Shown: positions 41,943 to 51,057, counted from the first letter of the stretch. The stretch: DNA of 64,000 bases from Mesorhizobium sp. YC-39 (GCF_025753795.1 NZ_JAOWPS010000005.1:558001-622000), one strand, 5' to 3'. Numbers and translations are program-made. The notes: a model not told the origin generated them from the letters alone.

Positions 41943-44678
41943 TCAGGTCGATGGTCCGTACTCCCGTATGCGAAGCTCGGCCGCAGAATAGGTTTGCTCC
42001 AACGCGTTCTCGATGAGTGGGCGGTTGGTGGCGAGATAGGGCTCTGTGACCATATCGAAGTGACTGCCAACGACTGGAACCACATCCAGACGCGCGAAAG
42101 CGCCGTCCCACCCGATGGCCAGAGGCATTTTGGGGCGAGCGCAGCGGAAGAGGGTTGCGGTGATCGGCAGCGTCGGCCTGGGTCTCGCCAACCACTGGTA
42201 GAAGGCTCGCCCCCGCAATTGCCCCTGCAGTTCCAGTTTGGTTCTGAAGCTCGTCGCGTTGAACTCGTCACGGGCATAGCGATCGAGGATGCGGGCGAGC
42301 TGCATCTCGAAGCCCGTTTTGACAGCAACTTTTGCAAGGAAGCGGCAAACCATCCGGTCAGCTGTGACGCGATTGGTCCGGATCCGCTGGTATGTGCGGA
42401 CAATCATCTCCCAATAGGTGCTGCGCTCGCCGAGGAGGCTCGTGTCGAGGATTCCCAGGAACTTTATAGTTCGCCCCGCAGCCAGCAGCCGCTCCACAAC
42501 CTCGAACGCGACGGCGCCGCCGAGCGAATGGCCGAGAAGTCTTATTGGGCCTGTTGGCTGAGCGCGACGGATCTGCTCGACCGCGCCCTCGGCCATGTTT
42601 GCGACGGTGTTTGGTCCGCGCAATATCATAGCCAGGGCTGGATATCTGATGGGGACCACTCGTGTCATCTTGCCCATCGAAGATGCAAAGGCTGCAAAGC
42701 TTGGGCCATAGCCGGCGGATCCCGGGAGCAGGAAAAGAATTGGGGGTTCATGCTTTTTTACTTGCGCGCGCGGGGCGCCTGCTTGTGCCGACGAGACCAC
42801 CTTGACCATTTCGTCCATGCTCATACCGGCCCTGAAGCCATCGAGACTGAGTTCCTGCCCGATGGCAGTTTCGATTTCCATGACGCATTGCAGCAGCTTC
42901 AGCGAATCTCCGCCCGCGTCATCCCAGCGTCCTGCTGCGACGCGTGTGTTGAGGATACTGTTCCAGGCATGCTGCACTATCCGATAGGCATTCAGCTCGC
43001 TGGTATTGGACGGCGGCGCGGCCGGGGCGATCTTCCTGGTTGAAAGATCGATCTCCGCAAGCGCGGTCAGGTCGACCTTGCCGCCCGGCAGACGTGGAAT
43101 TCCGGCGATCGTGTGGAGCCGCATGGGACACAGCTGCGGCGGCAGCTTCGTTCTGACAAGCTGGCGAAGCTCGTCCGAAAAGGCCGGCCCCGCCCAAGGC
43201 TGAGGAATGGCGAATGCAACAAGCTCATTTGCCGCCGTCACGATTGTGACCGCATCCTCCACGTCAGGCGCGCTACGCAATACCCGTTCGAGCTCTGCCG
43301 GTTCGATGCGCTGACCATTGATCTTTATCTGGCGGCCCTTGCGGCCGACAATGTGCAGCAGGCCATGGCTGTCAAGCTGGACGAGGTCGCCCGTCGCGAA
43401 TATCCGCAGATCACCGTCATTCGGATTCGATGCCACGGGCACAACGGCGCCGTTCTCCCAATGGCCGAGCAAGACATACGGGCTTCTTATCAGGAGTTCG
43501 CCAACCTTGTCGGGCTGAACGCGGCGCCCCTCTTCGTCGACAATCGCGAACATCATTCCTGGGAGCAACCAGCCAACCGGAACCGAGGTGCCTTCCTCCG
43601 GCCAATCTTGCGGCAAGAACCATTGCGCCCCCGTGGTCTCGGTTGACGAGTAAGCAATCTGGATGAGGCAACTGCTGGACACGACTTTGCGCAGCAGGGC
43701 GATATCGGCCCAAGACACCTTCTCGCCTCCGATCCGGGCCACTCTGAGCGAGCGGAAGGCGTGGGCAGGTTTGTCCGCCATGAGTACGCGAAGCAAGGCG
43801 GGCACAAGATAGGTGACCGTCACGCCTTCGGATTCCACCAGGCGCTGGGCCGCCCGCAAGCCGATGGTTTCGAGCTCGGCGAGATGCAAGGTGGCGCCGG
43901 TCAGGACGGCAGCCAGAATCTCCCGGCAACCGGCGATGGTGGCAGGCCCGACCAGGGGCAGGAAAACATCATCCGAATTGATGTGGCATGCGTCGACATA
44001 TTGCTGAACCCGCCACAGCAGGCTGCGCTGGCTGTTGACGATGCCTTTGGGATGGCCAGTGCTGCCTGAAGTGTAGAGCACTATCGCGGGCGCGTCGACC
44101 GAGACGGAACAGGACTGGGGTAGCGGCTGGACCTGCGGAGTGATGCTGGTGGTCGCATCAATCCAGTGAACATCCTGAACCAAACCGATCGGGCGAACAT
44201 CGCCATCGCCTATGACTGCCGAGAGCCGCGCCGCAACAACAATCTCATTGGTTCGCGAGTAGGGATCTCTCATGTTGAGTGGCACGGAAGGCCGCCCAAC
44301 CGCCATGCTCGCCAAAATAGCTACAGGGTACCAGGCCGAGTTGGCCTGAAGGATCCCGATCGCCTGTCCGCTGGGAACGACCGCCGCAATTCGGTGGGAC
44401 AGCATCTCGACAGCTTGGAAAAGCTGGGAATAGGTCAGACGAGTGGTGCCGTCGCTGATCGCGAGTTTGTTGGGATATTGCTTGGCGATGTCTCTCAGGT
44501 GATCGAAGACGGTAATGTTCGCAAAATCGACGCCCATGCGTTGATAGGGGCGCAGGACAGGACCGCCCTGATCAAGTGCGTATTCCGGGACGTTCGACCA
44601 TCTACCGGGGGCCGCTGGTTGACGATCCGCCTGTAGATCCTGATCCGTCCTTTCTGATGCCAAATACATTGGAGACAT
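41943..44678 (-). CDS. NRPS-like protein with adenylation, carrier and thioesterase domains (A-T-TE)
   Basis: Monomodular enzyme of 911 residues. Adenylation domain (about 50-540): A3 YTSGSTGHPKG at 202-212, A5 YSSTET near 343, ATGDLVQLDSHGLLHIVGRK, and the A10 lysine in RLPGGKVDL near 534. Carrier domain (about 560-635): GGDSLKL with Ser592 for phosphopantetheine. Thioesterase (about 645-905): LLPGSAGYGP, nucleophile GHSLGG (Ser718), likely Asp745 and His873. There is no condensation, reductase or methyltransferase domain. Such A-T-TE proteins activate one amino or keto acid and release or dimerise it. It is first in a five-gene operon and its ATG has no good ribosome-binding site. The substrate code was not derived. 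Confidence 0.9.
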   Translation of the reverse strand: MSPMYLASERTDQDLQADRQPAAPGRWSNVPEYALDQGGPVLRPYQRMGVDFANITVFDHLRDIAKQYPNKLAISDGTTRLTYSQLFQAVEMLSHRIAAVVPSGQAIGILQANSAWYPVAILASMAVGRPSVPLNMRDPYSRTNEIVVAARLSAVIGDGDVRPIGLVQDVHWIDATTSITPQVQPLPQSCSVSVDAPAIVLYTSGSTGHPKGIVNSQRSLLWRVQQYVDACHINSDDVFLPLVGPATIAGCREILAAVLTGATLHLAELETIGLRAAQRLVESEGVTVTYLVPALLRVLMADKPAHAFRSLRVARIGGEKVSWADIALLRKVVSSSCLIQIAYSSTETTGAQWFLPQDWPEEGTSVPVGWLLPGMMFAIVDEEGRRVQPDKVGELLIRSPYVLLGHWENGAVVPVASNPNDGDLRIFATGDLVQLDSHGLLHIVGRKGRQIKINGQRIEPAELERVLRSAPDVEDAVTIVTAANELVAFAIPQPWAGPAFSDELRQLVRTKLPPQLCPMRLHTIAGIPRLPGGKVDLTALAEIDLSTRKIAPAAPPSNTSELNAYRIVQHAWNSILNTRVAAGRWDDAGGDSLKLLQCVMEIETAIGQELSLDGFRAGMSMDEMVKVVSSAQAGAPRAQVKKHEPPILFLLPGSAGYGPSFAAFASSMGKMTRVVPIRYPALAMILRGPNTVANMAEGAVEQIRRAQPTGPIRLLGHSLGGAVAFEVVERLLAAGRTIKFLGILDTSLLGERSTYWEMIVRTYQRIRTNRVTADRMVCRFLAKVAVKTGFEMQLARILDRYARDEFNATSFRTKLELQGQLRGRAFYQWLARPRPTLPITATLFRCARPKMPLAIGWDGAFARLDVVPVVGSHFDMVTEPYLATNRPLIENALEQTYSAAELRIREYGPST

Positions 44679-44961
44679 GAGTGGCCCACGCTGAGGTTAG
44701 GGTCACTTATCGCGCTCCGTCGAAACCTTTTCATCGATCATTCTGATGACGCCGCGGTGTCCATAAGGCAAGCCTTGGGCTGGCCGTGCGTCCGACAGGG
44801 AATACTCATGCCATCATGGGCAAATCGCGCTTCGTCTTCACGTTGTTGTGACTTCGCGCCAGGTCACGTTCTTCTTTCGGCAAGACAGCGGGATGCCGTT
44901 CGGATGGAGCCGGACGGGGAATAGACTGTCTGACTGCCGACAACCCGCCGCAAACTCTGGC

Positions 44962-45201
44962 TTATCCGGCTTTTTTGTCAGGCCACGCATTGGCAGCAGC
45001 ATATCCGCCAGAGACAAAGCAGTATGCAAAGATCTGCCCCCGGTTTTCGTCCGTCACGCGGACCCAATCCTTCTCCCACGTTCGCAGCGTAATATGGCGA
45101 TCCGTCAACAGAGAAGCAGCTCTGTATGGACTTGGCGCGTTGATGATGCGACCCGCGATCACATCGTCGCCTTCCATTCGCTCAACAAGATAGGTCTGCA
45201 T
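44962..45201 (-). CDS. Small conserved-looking protein of unknown function (79 residues)
   Basis: Soluble 79-residue protein, MQTYLVERMEGDDVIAGRII..., with a charged, strand-and-helix-like composition and no signal peptide. The start at 45201 is supported by GGGAGG six bases upstream; the open frame extends 19 codons further but without a site. The pattern (YLVERM, then ASPYRAASLLTDRHITLR-like stretch, then WVRVTDE) is one I associate with short hypothetical proteins in rhizobia, but I cannot name the family. It lies 283 bases upstream of the NRPS-like operon, same strand, and is not clearly part of it. Confidence 0.6.
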   Translation of the reverse strand: MQTYLVERMEGDDVIAGRIINAPSPYRAASLLTDRHITLRTWEKDWVRVTDENRGQIFAYCFVSGGYAAANAWPDKKAG

Positions 45202-45656
45202 CGATGGCCTCCCGGCAGCAACTTTGACGTGAGCTACTTTACCGTGGCCTAATGACACTTTGACTACCGCCGCACAGACTTCGTCCGGTAACTCCCTATC
45301 CTATGGCGACAGCTGTCATCGCGAGCCTGCTAAGCCGTTGAAGGAGCACCGCATATGCGGCCTCTGGAGTGCCGCGGCCTCGTATTGTAATAGCGTCGAA
45401 AGTCGCAGAGTTCCGATGGGGCCTTTGGTGCCATCGCCCCGGAGCCGGGTGTGCCGAAATTGATATCTCAAACGCGAGGTATTAGTTAGCTTGGTGTGCG
45501 CTAGATGGGCAGCAAGAAGCGCAATTCAATCGAGCGGCCTTCGGTTTTCGGACACGTGATCGCAAATTGGCCACACCTGGATGGCGCCGCATGCCAAAAT
45601 TGCCTTGTCGCCTCAAATGGACATTTAACCGACTGCGATCAAAAAAAGACAATTAA
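45202..45656. other. 455-base intergenic region, nothing recognised
   Basis: No gene, repeat or RNA was recognised. The last 30 bases are AT-rich (CGATCAAAAAAAGACAATTA) and lead straight into the dusA start, so the dusA promoter is probably here; the ribosome-binding site of dusA is weak. Confidence 0.5.
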
Positions 45657-46652
45657 ATGAATAAGATACATAAATGTCTTGCCATTGCCCCGATGATGGA
45701 CTGGACGGACCGGCATTGCCGGTTCTTCCATCGTCAGTTGACGCGCCAGGCGTTGCTCTACACCGAGATGGTGGTGGCCGACGCGATCATCCAGGGTGCG
45801 CGCGAGCGGCTGCTCGGCTTCGACGACGCCGAACATCCGGTCGCATTGCAGCTTGGCGGCTCCGATCCGTGCAAGCTTGCCGAGGCGGCGCGCATCGGCG
45901 AAGCCTTCGGCTATGACGAGATCAACCTCAATGTCGGCTGTCCGTCAGACCGCGTCCAGTCGGGCACGTTCGGCGCCTGCCTGATGAAGAAGCCGGTGCT
46001 TGTCGCCGATTGCGTCGCGGCGATGAAGGCCGCCGTCAAAATCCCCGTCACAGTCAAATGCCGCATCGGCGTCGACGAACAGGATCCGGAGCCGGCGCTC
46101 GACGCGCTGGCGGACGGCGTTTTTTCGGCCGGCGCCGACGCATTGTGGGTGCATGCCCGCAAGGCTTGGCTGGAAGGGCTGAGCCCAAGGGAAAACCGCG
46201 ACATCCCGCCGCTCGACTATGACAGGGTCTATCGTCTCAAGACCAGAAAGCCGAATGAATTCATTGGCATCAATGGCGGTATTCAATCGCTCGAAGAGGC
46301 ACTTGGGCACATTGATCATGTCGACGGGGCCATGCTCGGCCGCGCCGCCTATCACACGCCTGGTATCCTGGTGGACGTCGATGCCGCATTCTATGGCGGC
46401 GAATCCGAGCCGTTCGACTTTGCCGCACTGATCGATGCCATGGCGGCTTACGCGGCTCGCCACATCGAGCGGGGCGGCCGGCTTGGCCATGTCACCCGCC
46501 ACATGGTCGGCCTGTTCCATGGCCTGCCTGGCGCACGCCGCTACCGACAGATCCTGTCGACCGACGCGACACGGCTCGGCGCTGGGCCGGAAGTGCTGAA
46601 AATAGCCTTCGCCGCGGTTGATTTAGCCAGGGCAGGCGCGGAGGCCGCCTAA
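45657..46652 (+). CDS. dusA: tRNA-dihydrouridine synthase A
   Basis: FMN- and NADPH-dependent enzyme that reduces uridines in the D-loop of tRNA (U20/U20a in the DusA group). The 331-residue protein begins with LAIAPMMDWTDRHCRFFHRQ, typical of DusA, and has the catalytic-cysteine region NVGCPSDRVQSGTFGACLM near 95-113, the tRNA/FMN segment VTVKCRIGVDEQD, and WVHARKAWLEGLSPRENRD. The FMN phosphate loop is GRAAYHTPG. Length and motifs are complete. It ends four bases before the convergent aspartic-protease gene, leaving no room for a separate terminator. Confidence 0.95.
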   Translation: MNKIHKCLAIAPMMDWTDRHCRFFHRQLTRQALLYTEMVVADAIIQGARERLLGFDDAEHPVALQLGGSDPCKLAEAARIGEAFGYDEINLNVGCPSDRVQSGTFGACLMKKPVLVADCVAAMKAAVKIPVTVKCRIGVDEQDPEPALDALADGVFSAGADALWVHARKAWLEGLSPRENRDIPPLDYDRVYRLKTRKPNEFIGINGGIQSLEEALGHIDHVDGAMLGRAAYHTPGILVDVDAAFYGGESEPFDFAALIDAMAAYAARHIERGGRLGHVTRHMVGLFHGLPGARRYRQILSTDATRLGAGPEVLKIAFAAVDLARAGAEAA

Positions 46653-46656
46653 AGAC

Positions 46657-47361
46657 TTAGTCGCGCAAAATCATGCGGTCGCCGCGCACGTCGAAGCCCG
46701 ACAGCGACCCGATGAAATTCATGCCGAGAAGGCTCTGGCTCAGCATGCCAGGTGCGGCGATCATGACCGGCATGTTCTTGCGAACGATCCCGCCGATCGC
46801 CAATTCGTCAGTTCTCACGCCTGCCGCGCGCGCCATGCCGTTGGCGGTTGAGACCGGTATCGTAAAATTGAGAGTGGCTGGATTGAAGCCAGCCGCTTGA
46901 GCGTCTTCCGCGGTCAGCACGGTGCTGGTCGCGCCGGTGTCGACCACGGCCGTGATCGGCGCGCCATTGATCATGATGCGCGCTTCGAAATGGCCGTTGT
47001 CGGCCTTGTCCAGGGTTACCGTGGCGTGGCCGTCTTCCACACCCAGCGCCAGCGGACTGCCGGGAACGAGCCCGGCGGTGACCCGGCTGGCGAAATCCTG
47101 CAACTCGTAGCGATACTGGTAGCCTGCGATCAACGCCAGCACGATGACGCCCCAGGTGCCGAGGCTGCGGGCCATGGCGCCCAAGGGTCTGCCGGATCTG
47201 AGCAGACCGGCGCCGATAAGCGCGACCAATGCGCCGAGCCAGATCAGCCGGCCGAAATCGTTGTTCTCGACGCCGAACGTACTGCCGGCCGAATCGTTGA
47301 ACATGAGCAGGGCCACGCCCACCCCGATCACGATCATCACGGTCCAGAAAAGTCGATTCAT
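46657..47361 (-). CDS. Retroviral-type (clan AA) aspartic protease family protein, membrane-anchored
   Basis: Protein of 234 residues with three N-terminal hydrophobic helices (about 4-22, 37-54, 65-85) and a C-terminal pepsin/retropepsin-like domain. The single catalytic motif is AVVDTGATSTVLT near residue 137-149, followed by IGGIVRKNMPVMI and LLGMNFIGSLSGFDVRGDRM, fitting the TIGR02281 family. As a homodimer it would form an active aspartyl protease facing the periplasm. Substrates are unknown in the family. It precedes the DUF1289 gene's 3' end by seven bases, so both are probably one minus-strand transcript starting near 47602. Confidence 0.88.
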   Translation of the reverse strand: MNRLFWTVMIVIGVGVALLMFNDSAGSTFGVENNDFGRLIWLGALVALIGAGLLRSGRPLGAMARSLGTWGVIVLALIAGYQYRYELQDFASRVTAGLVPGSPLALGVEDGHATVTLDKADNGHFEARIMINGAPITAVVDTGATSTVLTAEDAQAAGFNPATLNFTIPVSTANGMARAAGVRTDELAIGGIVRKNMPVMIAAPGMLSQSLLGMNFIGSLSGFDVRGDRMILRD

Positions 47362-47368
47362 AGGTGGT

Positions 47369-47602
47369 TCACGATAGAGCGCCGCGCTCGCGAACGAGCC
47401 GGGTACGGCGCGTTTCCCGACGCGGCCTGCGTTCGACCGTTTCCAGCCGCGCCGGCAGCTCGGCCATCACGCTTCGGCGTGTTTCCGGCGTCATGTCGAT
47501 CCAGGCACCGATTTCTTCGCGCGTGCGGCCGCAACCGAAGCAGAAGCCGGTTTTCATATCGATCGAGCAGACCAGGATGCACGGGGATTCTATGGCCGTC
47601 AT
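47369..47602 (-). CDS. DUF1289 domain-containing protein
   Basis: A 77-residue basic protein with the DUF1289 cysteine pattern SPCILVCSIDMKTGFCFGCG (four Cys, probably a small metal- or Fe-S-binding site) followed by RTREEIGAWIDMTPE. Function is unknown. The start at 47602 removes a 24-residue N-terminal extension of the open frame that lacks a ribosome-binding site, and AAGAGAA lies just upstream. It is divergent from cobT with 170 bases between and runs into the protease gene. Confidence 0.85.
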   Translation of the reverse strand: MTAIESPCILVCSIDMKTGFCFGCGRTREEIGAWIDMTPETRRSVMAELPARLETVERRPRRETRRTRLVRERGALS

Positions 47603-47772
47603 GATGTTCTCTTGGGGTTCCGTCAGGAATCCCTTGTCCTGCTTCCACATGGTGCAACGGCAAGGCCAATGCAAGCCCTACGGAATGCGTCGCTGGCAGG
47701 CGCTTTCGCGGCGCCGGCCGAAAGGTTGTGCCGGCCGCGCAACGCGGCTATGCCGCTCGTCAAACTTAGGGA

Positions 47773-48786
47773 ATGATCCTCAACGACATGACCAGCACGC
47801 TGCCTTTCGACGATTTTCGCAACCTTCTGGCGGCCTTGCCGCCGGCCGACACAGCGGCCGAAACCAAAGTCCGCACGCTGTTTGCCAAGGCCGACAAGCC
47901 AAGGAATTCGCTCGGCCGCATCGAGGACATTGCCGCGTGGCTGGCCGCCTGGAGCGGGCGGGCGCCGCCGGCGGTGACGCGGCCATTGGTGGCGATCTTC
48001 GCCGGCAATCACGGCGTCACCCGCCACGGCATTTCGCCACGTCCCGTCGCCGCCACGGCGAACGCAGTCGAGCTTTGCGCGGCGGGCGGTGCCGCCGTCA
48101 ACCAGATCTGCATCGCCAACGATCTCGGACTGAAGGTGTTCGATCTTGCGCTGCACATTCCGACCGCCGACATCACCGAGGAGGCAGCGCTCGACGAGCG
48201 CGGCTGTGCCGCCACCATGGCCTTCGGCATGGAAGCAATCGCCGGCGGCACCGACCTGCTTTGCCTTGGCGATCTCGGCGTCGGCAATTCGACCGTCTCC
48301 GCAGCTCTGTTTGCGGCGCTGTTTGGCGGCAAGGGAGCCGAATGGGTCGGACCCGGATCGGGCGCCGATGCGGCGATGCAGGTGCGCAAGGCGGAAGCAG
48401 TCGACGCCGCGATCGCTTTCCACGGCACCAGCCTCAGGGATCCGCTCGAAGCATTGCGCCGGGTTGGCGGTCGCGAGTTCGCGGCGATCGCCGGCGCCAT
48501 CCTTGCCGCCCGGATGCAGAAGATTCCGGTGCTGCTCGATGGCGTTGCGGCGACGGCGGCGGCCGCAGCGCTGCATGCCGCCAACCCGGCCGCGCTGGAG
48601 CATTGCCTTCTTGCCGGCCTGTCGCCGGAGCCTGCACATATAAGGGCTGCCGAGCGGCTCGGCCTTCGTCCACTGCTCGATCTGCGTATGAGCCATGGCG
48701 AAGGGGCAGGGGCGGCACTTGCGGCGGGCCTGGCCAAGTCGGCAGCGCTGACCAGTTCAGGCATGGCTGCGGCGGTTCGCAATTAG
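47773..48786 (+). CDS. cobT: Nicotinate-nucleotide--dimethylbenzimidazole phosphoribosyltransferase
   Basis: Enzyme of cobalamin lower-ligand assembly (CobT of Salmonella, CobU of Pseudomonas denitrificans): it transfers phosphoribose from nicotinate mononucleotide to dimethylbenzimidazole, giving alpha-ribazole phosphate. The 337-residue protein has KPRNSLGRIEDIAAWLAAW, FAGNHGVTRHGISPRP, LGDLGVGNSTVSAALF and the C-terminal catalytic Glu region MSHGEGAGAAL, all family landmarks. It is complete. No cobalamin riboswitch was recognised upstream, and no other cobalamin gene is adjacent in the window. It stops three bases before the convergent kinase gene. Confidence 0.95.
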   Translation: MILNDMTSTLPFDDFRNLLAALPPADTAAETKVRTLFAKADKPRNSLGRIEDIAAWLAAWSGRAPPAVTRPLVAIFAGNHGVTRHGISPRPVAATANAVELCAAGGAAVNQICIANDLGLKVFDLALHIPTADITEEAALDERGCAATMAFGMEAIAGGTDLLCLGDLGVGNSTVSAALFAALFGGKGAEWVGPGSGADAAMQVRKAEAVDAAIAFHGTSLRDPLEALRRVGGREFAAIAGAILAARMQKIPVLLDGVAATAAAAALHAANPAALEHCLLAGLSPEPAHIRAAERLGLRPLLDLRMSHGEGAGAALAAGLAKSAALTSSGMAAAVRN

Positions 48787-48789
48787 TCC

Positions 48790-50310
48790 TCAGCGCCGGC
48801 GCACGGCAACCGCCTTGGTTGGCAGAGCCGGCAATTCCTCCATCACCCGGCTCAGCGGGAAGATGGCGATCGCCTCGGTGCCTTCGCGCAGTTTGGAATG
48901 GAGTTCGAATTGCCCGCCATGCATGGCGAGCAGGCCCTGCACGATCGGCAGGCCAAGCCCGGTGCCCTGTTCGGCGCTCTTGATGGCGATAGAGCCTTGG
49001 CCGAAGGCGGACAAAACGACCGGAATCTCGTCTTCCGGTATGCCAGGGCCGTTGTCCTTGACGGAGAGGTACTGTCCGCCGCCGGCCGTCCAGCCGACGC
49101 GCACACGGATCTCGCCGCCGGTCGCAGTGAACTTGATGGCGTTGGACAAGAGATTGAGCACGATCTGCCGCACCGCGCGCTCGTCGGCGAGCAGGCGAGG
49201 CAGGGCGCTTTCGAAATCCTGGACGATGCGGATATCCTTGTTGCGCGCCTTCAGCTCCATCATATGGCAGCAATCCTCGACGACGGAGAGCAGCATCATC
49301 GGCTCCTCGTTGAGCTGGTAGCGGCCAGCTTCGATACGTGACAGGTCGAGGATTTCGTTGATCAGGTCGAGCAGATGCTGGCCGGATTCATGGACGTCGC
49401 GAGCATAGTCGCGGTAGGTGGGATTGCTCATCGGTCCGAGCACCTCGTTCGACATCACCTCGGAAAAGCCGAGAATGGCATTGAGCGGCGTCCTGAGCTC
49501 ATGGCTCATCGATGCCAGAAACCGCGACTTTGCAAGATTGGCGTCTTCCGCGCGGCGCCGTGCTTCGTCAGACATCGACTTCGCCGTCTCCACCTCGGCG
49601 ACAAGCGCATCCTTTTCGGAGCGGAACGACAGCAGCATCAGCGACGCGCGATTAAGATGGCGCGCCACATAGGCGAAGAAGGGCAACGACACGATCAACA
49701 GACCGACCATGATCAGTTCGACCGGCGTCCACAGCCTCACACCGGCATAGGCATAGACCGCCACAGGAATGGCGAAGATCGCCAGCAGCGCACCGCGCAG
49801 CGACGAGGCCGTGATCGCCGTCGCCGCCATGGCAAGCAGCAGCACGACCGCCTTTATCAGATGGAACTGATCGACCTGGCAGATGTTGCAACCAAGCCAG
49901 GCAAACCAGGTCCAGCCGAGACCGCAAAGGAAATGGCCGATCAGGAAATCCCTGCGCGTTTGCAGCGGGTTGATTTCGGCGGCTTCAGTGCGGTCGATGC
50001 GCCCGGCCATGACTGCAACGATGGCGTAGCAGATGAGCATGAAGAGTGCCCAGACGCCGATCTCCTTGCCCATCCCGGCAAATAGACCTGCCGCAGCGAC
50101 CGCCAGGACGAGAAGCGGAACGACGATCGCGCTGCCGATCATCGAACCAGCATGGAGTTTCAGAAGCTCGCGATCGAAATCAGGATTGCCCGCCTGCTGC
50201 GAAAGACGGTCGCGCGTCTTGCGGACCGCGCGCGCGACATCGCTGTTGCGATGGCGTTTCCTGCGGTCCACAATAAACTTGTCCGCTGTGTTCGAGCGTT
50301 GCAAGGGCAT
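48790..50310 (-). CDS. Membrane sensor histidine kinase (DivJ/PleC-type HisKA)
   Basis: Kinase of 506 residues with a cytoplasmic N-terminus, about six transmembrane helices between residues 55 and 215 (SAIVVPLLVLAVAAAGLFAG is the first), a short coiled coil, and a HisKA domain whose H-box is FLASMSHELRTPLNAILGFSE near 267-287. The HATPase domain has LLSNAIKFT (N-box), DNGPGIPE (G1) and GTGLGLPI (G2). There is no receiver domain. The H-box and dimerisation helix sequence GFSEVMSNEVLGP resemble PdhS/PleC/DivJ kinases that act on DivK in alphaproteobacteria, but the target is not decided here. Confidence 0.9.
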   Translation of the reverse strand: MPLQRSNTADKFIVDRRKRHRNSDVARAVRKTRDRLSQQAGNPDFDRELLKLHAGSMIGSAIVVPLLVLAVAAAGLFAGMGKEIGVWALFMLICYAIVAVMAGRIDRTEAAEINPLQTRRDFLIGHFLCGLGWTWFAWLGCNICQVDQFHLIKAVVLLLAMAATAITASSLRGALLAIFAIPVAVYAYAGVRLWTPVELIMVGLLIVSLPFFAYVARHLNRASLMLLSFRSEKDALVAEVETAKSMSDEARRRAEDANLAKSRFLASMSHELRTPLNAILGFSEVMSNEVLGPMSNPTYRDYARDVHESGQHLLDLINEILDLSRIEAGRYQLNEEPMMLLSVVEDCCHMMELKARNKDIRIVQDFESALPRLLADERAVRQIVLNLLSNAIKFTATGGEIRVRVGWTAGGGQYLSVKDNGPGIPEDEIPVVLSAFGQGSIAIKSAEQGTGLGLPIVQGLLAMHGGQFELHSKLREGTEAIAIFPLSRVMEELPALPTKAVAVRRR

Positions 50311-50385
50311 GGAGACTTCAATTTATGCGGGCAGCGGTTTCAAATTGTTAAGCTACGTTCGAATGATTAACCAACGGTTTGCCAT

Positions 50386-51009
50386 ATGAACCATTCGTGG
50401 TCGCGGCGGCCGCGCCAGCGGTACGCTCCGCCGCGGCCGCGAAGCCTGTGGCGCAGGCTGGTGGACTACGGGCTGACCGTCATTGCCCTTGGTCTGCTGA
50501 TCCTTCTGGCCGCACGCCTTGACCGGATCGAGACGCGCAAGACGGAAGGGGCGGCGATCGTCAATGACGGCGATACGATCACGCTCGGTACCGAGCGCAT
50601 CCGCATGCGCGGCATCGACGCGCCGGAATATTCGCAAACCTGCCGCAAGGACGGCGCAGATTATGCCTGCGGCAAGCTGGCGCGGCAGTCGCTGGTGCGG
50701 CTAATCTCCGGCAAACCCGTCTCCTGCACCGGCTGGCAGCGCGACCGCTACGGAAGGCTGCTCGGCGATTGCAAGGCCGGCGGCAAGGATCTCAATCAGG
50801 CCCAGGTCGAGGCCGGCTGGGCGATCGCCTATGGCGATTTCGAGACTGAGCAAGCTATCGCACGCAGCGGCAAGGCCGGTATCTGGGCCGGCACGTTCGA
50901 CGAACCGCACGACTGGCGTGAAAGCCACGATCACGAAGTGGTCGAAAGAAAGCACGGCACCCTGGCTTCGATCGGTGATGCCTTGCGAGAAATTTTTCGC
51001 TTCTGGTGA
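50386..51009 (+). CDS. Thermonuclease (staphylococcal nuclease-like) family protein
   Basis: Protein of 207 residues with a basic N-terminus and one hydrophobic helix (about 27-43, DYGLTVIALGLLILLAA), then an SNase-like OB fold: VNDGDTITLGTERIRMRGID (metal-binding Asp in NDGDT), APEYSQTC, and the catalytic-arginine region RDRYGRLLGDCKAG. An SNase active site normally has Arg-35, Glu-43 and Arg-87 equivalents; I can see RIRMRGIDAPE and RYGRLL, so it is probably active. The helix may be an uncleaved signal anchor, placing the nuclease in the periplasm. It starts 75 bases from the divergent kinase gene. Confidence 0.87.
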   Translation: MNHSWSRRPRQRYAPPRPRSLWRRLVDYGLTVIALGLLILLAARLDRIETRKTEGAAIVNDGDTITLGTERIRMRGIDAPEYSQTCRKDGADYACGKLARQSLVRLISGKPVSCTGWQRDRYGRLLGDCKAGGKDLNQAQVEAGWAIAYGDFETEQAIARSGKAGIWAGTFDEPHDWRESHDHEVVERKHGTLASIGDALREIFRFW

Positions 51010-51057
51010 TGACCACCCTATAGTTGTCGCAACGAGCCAGAGGACTGGGAGGATGGA

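Noticed and set aside
36267..44678. Exosortase A / PEP-CTERM associated cluster
   Set aside because: AMP ligase, carrier and AsnB also occur in those loci, but no exosortase, PEP-CTERM protein or associated decarboxylase is present in the window.
47603..47772. Possible cobalamin riboswitch before cobT
   Set aside because: I looked for the B12-box core GCCACTG and the usual conserved elements and did not find them; only a GCCGGC inverted repeat is present.
47364..48983. 539-codon plus-strand frame over DUF1289 and cobT
   Set aside because: It is an arginine-rich shadow of cobT in another frame and has no domain.
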